From Mucilaginibacter conchicola (GTDB lineage: Bacteria > Bacteroidota > Bacteroidia > Sphingobacteriales > Sphingobacteriaceae), in assembly GCF_003432115.1 (NCBI RefSeq), contig NZ_QWDC01000004.1, positions 124,765 through 188,764 on the forward strand: a stretch of DNA of 64,000 nt, written 5' to 3'. Under the pieces are notes generated by a model. That model did no database searches, was not told where the DNA came from, and saw only the letters and a program-made list of their open reading frames with translations. This document shows positions 31,857 to 40,309 of this stretch, in pieces (the first letter of the stretch is position 1; every line of letters begins with the position of its first letter). The translations under genes and the position numbers were made by a program.

Positions 31857-34727
31857 TTACACCACCACGTTCACAATTCTGCCTTTTACAACAATTACTT
31901 TCTTAGGGGCTTTGCCGTCAAGGTGTTTTTGTACATCGGCGTGGGCTAATACTGCAGCTTCTACATCAGCAGCTTCCATAGTTAATGGCAGGCTGATGTT
32001 GGTGCGTACTTTACCGTTGAATGATATAGGGTAAGCAAACTCATCCTCAACCAAATACTCCGGCTGGAATTTTGGGTAAGTTGCCGTTGATATAGTCCCC
32101 TCAGCATTACCCAATAACGACCATAGTTCCTCTGCAATGTGTGGTGCGTAAGGTGCCAGCACGATAACCAGGTTTTCCAGTATGGCGCGTTTGTTACATT
32201 TAAGATCAGTTAGCTCGTTAACGGCTATCATGAAACTGGATACCGAAGTATTAAACGAGAAACGCTCGATATCTTCTTCTACTTTCTTGATGATCTTGTG
32301 TAAGGCCTTCAACTCTGCCTTGGTAGGTGCATCGTTTGAAACTGTGAAATTCCAGTTAGCATCATGGAACAGTCTCCAGAATTTACGCAGGAATTTGAAT
32401 ACACCCTCGATACCGTTGGTATTCCATGGCTTGCTTTGCTCCAGCGGACCAAGGAACATTTCGTACATACGCAAGGTATCGGCACCATAACGCTCAATCA
32501 GATCATCGGGGTTAACCACGTTGAACTTTGATTTCGACATTTTTTCGACCTCAACGCCGCAGATGTATTTGCCGTTTTCCAGAATAAACTCCGCGTCGGC
32601 AAAATCTTCTCTCCATGCTTTAAACTTGTTGATGTTTAGTATATCATTTTCAACAATGTTCACATCAACGTGGATAGGAGAGGTTTTATGTTCTTTTATT
32701 AAGCCGTGCGATACAAAAGTGTTGGTACCTCTGCCTTCCGCATCAATTAAGCGGTACACAAAGTTACTCCTTCCCTGTATCATCCCCTGGTTGATCAATT
32801 TCTTGAAAGGCTCTTCCTCAATTGCCTTACCAATATCTTTCAGGAATTTGTTCCAGAAACGGCTGTACAGCAGGTGACCGGTAGCGTGCTCGCTGCCGCC
32901 AATGTAAAGATCAACATCTTTCCAGTACTCAATGGCTTTTTCTGATGCAAACTCAGTGTTGTTATCCGCATCCATATAGCGGTACCAGTACCAACTGCTG
33001 CCCGCCCAACCCGGCATGGTGCTTAGCTCGTAAGAATAAGTTTCGTCTTGATTCTCGTCTCTTGATTCCTGACTCTGGTAGCTCCAGTCTGTAGCGCGGC
33101 CCAACGGTGGTTCGCCGGTTTCGGTTGGCAGGTATTTATCAATCTCAGGTAATAATAAAGGCAATTCGCTTTCCTGTATCAGTTGCGGCAAACCATCTTT
33201 AAAGTAAACCGGTACAGGCTCGCCCCAGTAACGCTGGCGGCCAAAAATGGCGTCGCGCATCCTGAAGTTCACTTTGGCTTTACCCAAACCAACTTCTTCC
33301 AGTTTGGCAACAACAGCAGCAGTTGCTTCTTTGTAGCCTAAGCCATTGATAAAATCACTATTTACGTACTTGCCCTCTTTAGTTGGGTCGGCTTCGGTTT
33401 CTATATTTTGAATATCGATGATCTGGATGATCGGCAGATCAAAATGCTTAGCGAACAGGTAATCGCGCTGGTCGCCGCTTGGTACAGCCATTACGGCACC
33501 GGTACCGTAGCCTGCCAATACATAATCAGCGATCCACACAGGGATCTTATCCCCGTTAAGCGGGTTAGTTACATAGCTGCCCGTAAATGCGCCTGATACG
33601 GTTTTAGTATCGGCCATACGGTCCAACTCGCTTTTCTTTTTAGTTTGGGCGATGTAGGCGTCAATATCGGCTTTTTGCTCCGCTGTGGTTAACTCAGCAA
33701 CCAACTCATGCTCGGGAGCGATAACAAGGAAGCTTACGCCGAAGATGGTGTCCACCCTTGTAGTAAAGACTTCGATGTAAGAAGGAGTGCCGGTGTCAGT
33801 GCCGGTTGCCGGAGAAATTCCCGCACCCTCACTCGCATCCAAAACTTCTTCCAACGGAAATTTCACGCTCGCACCCACACTTTTGCCTATCCAGTTGCGC
33901 TGCATCTCTTTCAGCGGCTCAGGCCAGTCAATTTTGTCCAAACCTTGTAACAGGCGTTCGGCGTAGGCGGTGATGCGCATGCTCCACTGCATCATTTTCT
34001 TTTGCTCAACAGGGTAGCCGCCGCGCTCGCTAAAGCCGTCTTTTACCTCGTCGTTTGCCAATACGGTACCCAGGGCGGCACACCAGTTAACGGTGCTCTC
34101 GCGCAGGTAGGTAAGGCGGTATTTTAATAACTCTTCCTGCTTTGCTTTTTCTGAAAAAGCTTTCCATTCATCGGCTGTAAAGGCCAAAGTATCTTCGTCG
34201 CTAACGGCTACAATACCTGCAGAGCCATTGCTCTCAAAGTGGGCAACCAGGCTGTCAATACTTTCTGCTTTCTCGGCAGCTTTATTATACCAGCTATTGA
34301 ATAGCTGCATAAAGATCCACTGCGTCCATTTATAATAATCCGGGGAACTGGTGCGTACCTCGCGGCTCCAGTCGAAAGAGAAACCTATCTGATCCAGCTG
34401 GCGGCGGTAGGTGTTAATGTTGGCTTCGGTAGTAAGCGACGGGTGCTGGCCTGTCTGTATAGCGTATTGCTCTGCCGGTAAACCAAAACTATCATACCCC
34501 ATTGGGTGCAATACGTTAAAGCCTTTGTTACGTTTGTAACGCGCAAAAATATCAGAAGCGATATAGCCCAGCGGGTGGCCAACATGCAGCCCCGCACCCG
34601 ATGGGTAAGGGAACATATCAAGCACGTAATACTTTGGCTTGCTGCTGTTGTTATCGGCTCTAAACGTGTTGTTATCAGCCCAAAACTGCTGCCACTTCTT
34701 CTCTATATCTTTAAATTGATAATCCAT
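31857..34727 (-). CDS. leuS: Leucyl-tRNA synthetase
   Basis: Class I synthetase charging tRNA-Leu, 956 aa, longer than the roughly 860 aa of E. coli. HIGH motif in PYPSGAGLHVGHPLG near the start, CP1 editing domain with VFTTRVDTIFGVSF, KMSKS in VEKMSKSKFNVVNP, then the anticodon-binding helices and C-terminal domain. Two stretches look inserted: SEGAGISPATGTDTGTPS just before the TTRVDT motif (33780-33840) and SQESRDENQDETYS before YELSTMPGWAG (33040-33080). The second is encoded by sequence that matches intergenic repeat H (see findings). Upstream region divergent from the DUF1634 gene. Confidence 0.97.
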   Translation of the reverse strand: MDYQFKDIEKKWQQFWADNNTFRADNNSSKPKYYVLDMFPYPSGAGLHVGHPLGYIASDIFARYKRNKGFNVLHPMGYDSFGLPAEQYAIQTGQHPSLTTEANINTYRRQLDQIGFSFDWSREVRTSSPDYYKWTQWIFMQLFNSWYNKAAEKAESIDSLVAHFESNGSAGIVAVSDEDTLAFTADEWKAFSEKAKQEELLKYRLTYLRESTVNWCAALGTVLANDEVKDGFSERGGYPVEQKKMMQWSMRITAYAERLLQGLDKIDWPEPLKEMQRNWIGKSVGASVKFPLEEVLDASEGAGISPATGTDTGTPSYIEVFTTRVDTIFGVSFLVIAPEHELVAELTTAEQKADIDAYIAQTKKKSELDRMADTKTVSGAFTGSYVTNPLNGDKIPVWIADYVLAGYGTGAVMAVPSGDQRDYLFAKHFDLPIIQIIDIQNIETEADPTKEGKYVNSDFINGLGYKEATAAVVAKLEEVGLGKAKVNFRMRDAIFGRQRYWGEPVPVYFKDGLPQLIQESELPLLLPEIDKYLPTETGEPPLGRATDWSYQSQESRDENQDETYSYELSTMPGWAGSSWYWYRYMDADNNTEFASEKAIEYWKDVDLYIGGSEHATGHLLYSRFWNKFLKDIGKAIEEEPFKKLINQGMIQGRSNFVYRLIDAEGRGTNTFVSHGLIKEHKTSPIHVDVNIVENDILNINKFKAWREDFADAEFILENGKYICGVEVEKMSKSKFNVVNPDDLIERYGADTLRMYEMFLGPLEQSKPWNTNGIEGVFKFLRKFWRLFHDANWNFTVSNDAPTKAELKALHKIIKKVEEDIERFSFNTSVSSFMIAVNELTDLKCNKRAILENLVIVLAPYAPHIAEELWSLLGNAEGTISTATYPKFQPEYLVEDEFAYPISFNGKVRTNISLPLTMEAADVEAAVLAHADVQKHLDGKAPKKVIVVKGRIVNVVV

Positions 34728-34901
34728 GTGTTGTTTACCGGTTTGAGGTTGCGAAAATAGTAAAAACTGCTTACAGATTAACCTTTTGGCCGCCGATTAC
34801 AGAAAGTCTATATATCAGGTAGTTTAACATTAAAGTTGGCAGACAGTATTTTAACGGTTATTTTCGGCCTGTACCATCAACGGCGACCGCCAAATTAACC
34901 G

Positions 34902-35285
34902 ATGTTAAAGAACTTTAAGGACAAAGATATGCAGGCTGTAATAGGCTGGGTGCTCCGCGCAGGGGTATTGATATCTATGCTTATTGTTTTTATTGGTGGC
35001 TGCGTTTACATTTCAAGGCACGGGAGAACGGTTGCCAACTACCACGAGTTTAAGGGTGTACCTGCTTTTATACAAACGGCAAGCGGTATATTCCACGGTA
35101 TTATTACCGGCCGGGGCAGGGCCATTATCCAATTCGGTATTATTTTGCTGATAGCTACGCCTATTGTGAGAGTGATATTCTCGGCCATTGGTTTTATTCT
35201 CGAAAAAGACCACCTGTACACCGCCATCACCTTTATAGTACTACTCATCATTATTTCCAGCGCTTTAAGCGGGCATGCAGGTTAA
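34902..35285 (+). CDS. DUF1634 membrane protein
   Basis: A 127-aa protein with three transmembrane helices (about 14-36, 73-95, 103-123) and the DUF1634 features VLRAGVLISMLIVFIGGCVY at the start and GRGRAIIQFGIILLIATPIVRV in the middle. DUF1634 genes are usually found beside TauE/SafE-type sulfite/sulfonate exporters; none is visible here, so the partner is elsewhere or lost. Its end overlaps an alternative upstream start of the KTSC gene, so the two are probably co-transcribed. Confidence 0.9.
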   Translation: MLKNFKDKDMQAVIGWVLRAGVLISMLIVFIGGCVYISRHGRTVANYHEFKGVPAFIQTASGIFHGIITGRGRAIIQFGIILLIATPIVRVIFSAIGFILEKDHLYTAITFIVLLIIISSALSGHAG

Positions 35286-35325
35286 TTTTTTGCAAACCAT
35301 ACATATTCAGGCATGTTATAATTAT

Positions 35326-35541
35326 ATGCGAAGGCATAAAGTAGAGTCATCGGCTTTGGAGAGTATTGGTTATGATGCCGGTAAGCAGATCCTCGAACTC
35401 GAGTTCAGGGATAACCATAGCGTGTGGCAATACTTCGGTATCAGGCCATCAACCTACCGCAAATTCATTAGTGCTGAGTCATTAGGCAGATACTTTGTTA
35501 AGCGGATAAAGGGCCGTTACCCCGAACTAAAGTTGATCTAA
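35326..35541 (+). CDS. KTSC-domain protein
   Basis: A 71-aa KTSC domain: SSALESIGYDAGKQILELEF, SVWQYFGIRPSTYRKFISAES, GRYFVKRIKGRYPELKL. The family name comes from the motif that here reads residues AESLGRYF in place of K-T/S-x-G-x-Y-F. Found in phages and bacteria, sometimes fused to lysyl-tRNA-synthetase-like or nuclease proteins; function unknown. ATG 35326 (MRRHKVESS) is preferred; an in-frame ATG at 35275 inside the DUF1634 gene would add 17 residues that do not belong to the domain. Confidence 0.88.
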   Translation: MRRHKVESSALESIGYDAGKQILELEFRDNHSVWQYFGIRPSTYRKFISAESLGRYFVKRIKGRYPELKLI

Positions 35542-35544
35542 CAA

Positions 35545-37992
35545 TTAATTGCCTATACGTTTTTGCTCGTCCTCGCTGCCTGTGCGGTGGCGCGCGGCGC
35601 CTTTAACTGTTGATTTACCAAAACGATAGCTGAAGTTTACCGAAAGGATACGGTACTCGCGCCAATCTACAGTAGACCTGTTAAGGTTTTGATAGGTGGT
35701 ATATGCCCTGTCGCGGCGGGTTTTAAAAATGTCCAGAAGAGTGACGCTCAATTTTCCCAGTTTATTTAAAACCGGCATGCTTAAGCCTGCATTGGCGTAA
35801 TAAGCCGATTTGAAATTATTAATACCGTAAACGGTTGGTGTTTCATAAAAACCGTAGAGCTCGGCGCTTAGCCTGCTGCCCAGTTTAAAAGTTTGAGTAG
35901 TGTTAATAATTACATCGCCTGCGCTTTTGTCAAAATCGCCGTACTTAGGGTCGGCTATGTAGCGCTGGTATGAAGCATCAATATCATAATTGCTGTTCCA
36001 CCAATTAGTGAATTTAACAGGTGCGTTAAATGCTATGCCTATAGAATGAGTACGGCCAAGGTTAACATCTGTATTAATGATCACTTTGGTAGCATCATTT
36101 TGCTGATAGAACGGGAAAGTTGCACCCGTGGCAAAGGATGCATACAACCTGGTGCTTATTTCCTGGTTGTAGGTATGCATCAAACTTAGCGTATTTGCAT
36201 ATACCGGCCTCAGGTAGGCATTGCCCGATTGATAGGTATAAACATCAATAAACGACAGGAAAGGGTTCAGCTTATCATAAGCCGGCCTTGCAATACCGCG
36301 GGTAAAATTAAGCGAGTAGTCGTTTTTATCATTCTGATGATATTCTATCTGTACGGTAGGGAACAGGTTAAAATAATCTCTTGGGGTGATATGACGCTTG
36401 GTTGGCGATTGCTCGCGATACGAGTCGCCCCGCGAGTTGGTGTATTCGGCCCTTACACCGGCGCTGATATCGGTTTTGCCGAATTTACCACTGTAGTTGA
36501 TGTATCCCGCAGCAATTTTCTCGGTATAAATAAAGTGGTTGCTGTAGGTGGTATCAATAGTATAAGTATTTAATGAATCCACTTTAGGGCCAAAAATGAG
36601 GTTATTATCCGTTTTGGTGCTGCTGAATTTTACCCCTGCATCAATCTTGGCATTTTTACCCAGCGGATTGCTGTAATCCAACAATGCCGACCATATATTC
36701 ACCTTAGTTGGCGATAAGTTCTGCAGCAATAACGGATTGCGGTATTGGGCGCCGGCTGCGTTATTAAAAGTATTAGTAATATATTCGTCAGAACCGCGTG
36801 CATTATTAGTATAGGTAACATTAGCGGCTAACGTGCGACCAGTAGCGTCCAGTTTACCGTTGTAGTTTAAGTTGTAACTAAAGGTATGGATATCCCTGTC
36901 AAGCGCCGAGTTGGCGCGAACGGTTGAATCAAGTGTGCCCTGGTTGTAAATGCTGAGGGTATTACGCTTATCAAAGGTAGCATTGTTGATATTGCCGCTC
37001 ACCAAAAAGCCCAATGTGTGTGCATCAGACAAAAAGAAATCGGTACCTAATCTGAAATTGTTGGTAAAAGTTTCTGATGTGCTGCGGTACATGGTATTGT
37101 ACTGGCTTTGCAGGCCGTTGTAATCAATACCGCGTTGGGTGTTAAAGTTTTTGAAAGCTTTGTTGGCTGTAAAATTATAGTTGCCAAAAATGTTGTAGTG
37201 TTTTGTGCGGCTGTTAAAGCTTATGCCGGTGTTGCCTTTATAATAGCGTCCATAGCCTGCACCTAAAGTAAAAGTGCCGTTAGTGCCGATGTTTTTACCT
37301 TTTTTAAGTACGATGTTAATTACACCACCAGCCGATGCATCATACCGGGGAGAGCCGCCGGTGATCACTTCCATACGGTCGATATTGCTGCCCTGGGTGC
37401 TTTTTAACAGCGCAGCCAGATCGGCACCGCTAAGGTTGGTAGCTTTGCCATCTATCAGTATCAATGCATCCTGGCGGCCGCTTACGCTGACTGCATCATT
37501 ATTATCAACCTTTACACCCGGCGATTGCCTTAAGATGTCCAATGCCGATTGCCCGTCGGCAATGATGCTTGCCGAGGGGTTAATAATGGTTTTACCGGGC
37601 TTAACCTCAACATAGGCTTTGCGGGCTGTAACGGTAACGTCTTTTAATTGCGTGCTGATGGGTGTTAACTGTATTGCGGCTAATGAAATGTCAATATCTG
37701 CCTTAGTTTCAAAGTTAGGCGAATAGGCACGTTTATAACCCAGCATTGTTGCCAGTATCACATACTTCCCGGGTTTGATATTATTGAATTGAAAAGCGCC
37801 TTTAGCATCAACCAATGCCGAGGTGACAAGGGCTGAATCTGGCAGGTGTAACAGTATAGCAGTAGCTGCATCAGCAGGCTGATTGCTTTGTGTTGAAACA
37901 CTGCCTCTTATAAGTGTGATACCGGTTTGGGCGTAACAAAAATTAATACATACCAGGAATGCCAAAAAAAAGCATCCACGTTTGAACTTCAT
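35545..37992 (-). CDS. TonB-receptor-like outer-membrane barrel (second OMP_b-brl_3 type)
   Basis: An 815-aa outer-membrane protein: signal peptide (GCFFLAFLVCINFCYA), carboxypeptidase-regulatory-like domain (about 24-110, IRGSVSTQSNQPADAATA), plug (about 115-240) with ALDILRQSPGVKVDNNDAVS, ALILIDGKATNLSG and SPRYDASAGGVINIVLKKGK, then a barrel to the C-terminal SVNFSYRFGKSTVKG. It is organised like the protein at 28813-31440 but diverged throughout. No SusD neighbour. Its stop lies 3 bp from the convergent KTSC stop, so here there is no room for a palindromic element. Confidence 0.87.
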   Translation of the reverse strand: MKFKRGCFFLAFLVCINFCYAQTGITLIRGSVSTQSNQPADAATAILLHLPDSALVTSALVDAKGAFQFNNIKPGKYVILATMLGYKRAYSPNFETKADIDISLAAIQLTPISTQLKDVTVTARKAYVEVKPGKTIINPSASIIADGQSALDILRQSPGVKVDNNDAVSVSGRQDALILIDGKATNLSGADLAALLKSTQGSNIDRMEVITGGSPRYDASAGGVINIVLKKGKNIGTNGTFTLGAGYGRYYKGNTGISFNSRTKHYNIFGNYNFTANKAFKNFNTQRGIDYNGLQSQYNTMYRSTSETFTNNFRLGTDFFLSDAHTLGFLVSGNINNATFDKRNTLSIYNQGTLDSTVRANSALDRDIHTFSYNLNYNGKLDATGRTLAANVTYTNNARGSDEYITNTFNNAAGAQYRNPLLLQNLSPTKVNIWSALLDYSNPLGKNAKIDAGVKFSSTKTDNNLIFGPKVDSLNTYTIDTTYSNHFIYTEKIAAGYINYSGKFGKTDISAGVRAEYTNSRGDSYREQSPTKRHITPRDYFNLFPTVQIEYHQNDKNDYSLNFTRGIARPAYDKLNPFLSFIDVYTYQSGNAYLRPVYANTLSLMHTYNQEISTRLYASFATGATFPFYQQNDATKVIINTDVNLGRTHSIGIAFNAPVKFTNWWNSNYDIDASYQRYIADPKYGDFDKSAGDVIINTTQTFKLGSRLSAELYGFYETPTVYGINNFKSAYYANAGLSMPVLNKLGKLSVTLLDIFKTRRDRAYTTYQNLNRSTVDWREYRILSVNFSYRFGKSTVKGAARHRTGSEDEQKRIGN

Positions 37993-38133
37993 TAAAATAG
38001 TTAGTAGAAATAGTCCGTATAGTTTCAGTTAAAAAGTTAAATGTAGCAACAATATCGCATGTTTAGCCATCCTTGCTGCTCTTTTTTACGAGAATTGTAT
38101 CAGAAATGTTGCTTTATTTAAATTTGGGGCTCA

Positions 38134-38141
38134 TAACTTTG
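38134..38141 (+). promoter_or_regulatory. Candidate promoter (TTG ... TAACTTTG)
   Basis: TAACTTTG matches TAnnTTTG; a TTG at 38109-38111 is 22 bp upstream as a -33 candidate. The downstream gene starts at 38191. Confidence 0.45.
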
Positions 38142-38190
38142 TAATTTGTTATTTTAGTGCCTCAAATAATATAAGATCGTAACCGTGGGT

Positions 38191-39477
38191 ATGAAGAAAC
38201 TATACTTTTTAATAACTGCTCTGTTTTTAACTATAGGAGCTTTTGCACAAGCCGCACCGGCTAATTTTACCGCTGCTTTAAACAAGTTTAAAGTATACTA
38301 CAACGGCGACAAGCCCGATAGTATTTTTAACATGTTCAGTACCGAAATGAAGGCTGCGCTGCCGCTTGATAAGTTTAAACCTACCACCATACAGTTAAAA
38401 AAACAATTAGGCAGCCTTAAAAGTGCCGAGCTGCTTAAATTCAGCGCACCGCTGGCCGTTTATAAAGCAACTTTTGATAATGCCATTTTTAACCTTAACA
38501 TTTCTCTTGATGGCCAAAGCAGGTTAACAGGTTTATTGCTGAGCCCTTATGTTGACCAGGCAGCTACCGCCATGAAGATGGACCCGGGATTGAAAGAATC
38601 ACCGATAATTTTGAAGACTCTGAGTGGTTCGGTATCCGGTACGCTTACCATGCCTGAGAATGCATCTGATAAAGTGCCGGTTGTGTTGATCATCGCCGGA
38701 TCTGGCCCTACTGATCGCGATTGCAACAGCCCTAAACTTGGGCTAAGCACCAACGCCTATAAAATGCTGGCTAACGACCTGGGCAAAGCGGGTATTGCCA
38801 CCGTGCGCTATGATAAACGCCTGGTAGGCCAAAGCGTAAGCTCAACCAAACAAAAGGAATTACGTTTTGAGGATTATGTTGACGATGCCGTTGGCCTGGT
38901 GCAGTTATTGGCTGATGATAAGCGTTTTTCTAAGGTGATCATCCTTGGTCACAGCGAGGGTTCATTGATAGGCCTGCTGGCCTGCCGCGATCAGCCGGTA
39001 AAAGCATTTATTTCTGTTGCCGGTGCCGGCCGCTCTGCCGACCTTATTGTTACTGAGCAGATGAAGGCCCAGCCTAAGTTTATCCAGGATAACTTTAAAA
39101 CCATGCTGGATAGTTTGAAGAAAGGTAAATTTACTGAAAGTATCGACCCTAAAATATATGCTGTTGCCGGCCCCGAAGTACAGCCTTACCTGATGTCGTG
39201 GTTTAGGTATAACCCCGCCCGCGAGATTAAGAAAGTAAAAGCGCCTGTATTGCTACTGCAAGGCACCACCGACCTGCAGGTACCCGTAAGCGAAGCAGAG
39301 TTGCTCAAAAAAGCAAAATCTGACGCGCAACTGGTGATCATCCCTAACATGAACCACGTGCTTAAAGAAGCCCCTGCCGACAGGGAACAGAATCTTGCAA
39401 CCTATAACAAGCCCGATCTGCCTCTGAAACCGGAACTGGTTACAAGTATTGTTACGTTTGTAAAGGGATTAAAATAG
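38191..39477 (+). CDS. Secreted alpha/beta hydrolase with DUF3887-like N-terminal domain
   Basis: A 428-aa exported hydrolase. Signal peptide MKKLYFLITALFLTIGAFAQ, then a small alpha+beta domain (about 22-125, FKVYYNGDKPDSIFNMFS) of the DUF3887/NTF2-like kind, then an alpha/beta-hydrolase domain with VPVVLIIAGSGPTDRDC (oxyanion loop), nucleophile S255 in LGHSEGS, D361 in QGTTDLQVP and H389 in PNMNHVL. Probably an esterase or serine aminopeptidase-like enzyme in the periplasm. ATG 38191 is used; an in-frame GTG six bases upstream is possible. Confidence 0.88.
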   Translation: MKKLYFLITALFLTIGAFAQAAPANFTAALNKFKVYYNGDKPDSIFNMFSTEMKAALPLDKFKPTTIQLKKQLGSLKSAELLKFSAPLAVYKATFDNAIFNLNISLDGQSRLTGLLLSPYVDQAATAMKMDPGLKESPIILKTLSGSVSGTLTMPENASDKVPVVLIIAGSGPTDRDCNSPKLGLSTNAYKMLANDLGKAGIATVRYDKRLVGQSVSSTKQKELRFEDYVDDAVGLVQLLADDKRFSKVIILGHSEGSLIGLLACRDQPVKAFISVAGAGRSADLIVTEQMKAQPKFIQDNFKTMLDSLKKGKFTESIDPKIYAVAGPEVQPYLMSWFRYNPAREIKKVKAPVLLLQGTTDLQVPVSEAELLKKAKSDAQLVIIPNMNHVLKEAPADREQNLATYNKPDLPLKPELVTSIVTFVKGLK

Positions 39478-39547
39478 ATGTGCAGATTTAAAATGTGCGA
39501 ATGTGCAGATGAAATATTGGTTCGCAGTTCGCAAAGCCAAGAGTAAT

Positions 39548-39682
39548 GTCATTTCGAACGAGCGACAGCGAGGAGAAATCCTGTTAGATAAAACAAGCGT
39601 ACTTGCTTAGCAATAATAACAAGATTTATCTTCGATGAGCTCCACTTTGTTCCGGTTCTCCCCGATTCTCGTTCGAAATGAC
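39548..39682. repeat. Palindromic element A5, nested inside family E arms
   Basis: GTCATTTCGAACGAGCGACAG and GTTCGAAATGAC ends, 135 bp, itself bracketed by family E words GATGTGCAGATTTAAAATGTG (39478-39498) and TCTGCACATCTAAAATTTGC (39706-39725). The nested structure fills the convergent gap. Confidence 0.85.
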
Positions 39683-39744
39683 ATCGTTTAATTATTTCTA
39701 TAATAATCTGCACATCTAAAATTTGCACATCTGCATATCTTAAA

Positions 39745-40215
39745 CTACTTCCAAATTCCCAGCAACCTTCTCAGCAGGATGATTTCTGAGGTATGGTAAG
39801 AATTATGATCACCTATTTGCAATGCTTCGCGCAGGATGCTTTGGCCGTCTCCGTGGGGGATGGGCTGGTAAATATCATCGCTTTTTAATAGTTCGATAAA
39901 TGCTTTTCGGTCGGCTTTGATGGCGGCAACGGTTTTGTCCCATGCACCTTCTGCAGGTTCGGCTTCTTTTGGCCAGTAATCATCGGGCCATTTTGGCGAT
40001 TGATGGTTGCCATCCTTACTAAACTCAAGCATATCCCATTGCGCAATACGAATGTGCTCGGTAAGTTGCCATATACTATATGGCAGGCCGTGCGGTTTTA
40101 CGCCCAGTTTATCGGCAGGGATACCATCTAAAGCATCTTCCAATGTAGCATGTGCGCCGCCGCCTTCCAGTAGTTTTATCAGTTCTTTTATTAAAATGTC
40201 GTGATGGTTATTCAT
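39745..40215 (-). CDS. DinB-family protein (second copy)
   Basis: A 156-aa DinB superfamily protein. Visible features: GLPYSIWQLTEHIRIAQWDML with the first metal histidine, DGQSILREALQIGDHNSYHTSEIILLRRLLG with the D-H-N-x-Y-H-x-S-E pattern that supplies the other two. Putative metal-dependent hydrolase or thiol transferase; activity unproven. ATG at 40215 (MNNHHDILIKELI) is chosen, because the 57 codons upstream in the same frame are basic and unlike the family and would run into the divergent DUF885 gene. Confidence 0.88.
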   Translation of the reverse strand: MNNHHDILIKELIKLLEGGGAHATLEDALDGIPADKLGVKPHGLPYSIWQLTEHIRIAQWDMLEFSKDGNHQSPKWPDDYWPKEAEPAEGAWDKTVAAIKADRKAFIELLKSDDIYQPIPHGDGQSILREALQIGDHNSYHTSEIILLRRLLGIWK

Positions 40216-40309
40216 GGTATCGTGTTTTCTTGGTTTAACAATCCGGTTACAGGTTTGATTTATCGTGATCAAATTTTTAAGTTTATCACCAAAAGCAAAA
40301 CCCATCATC

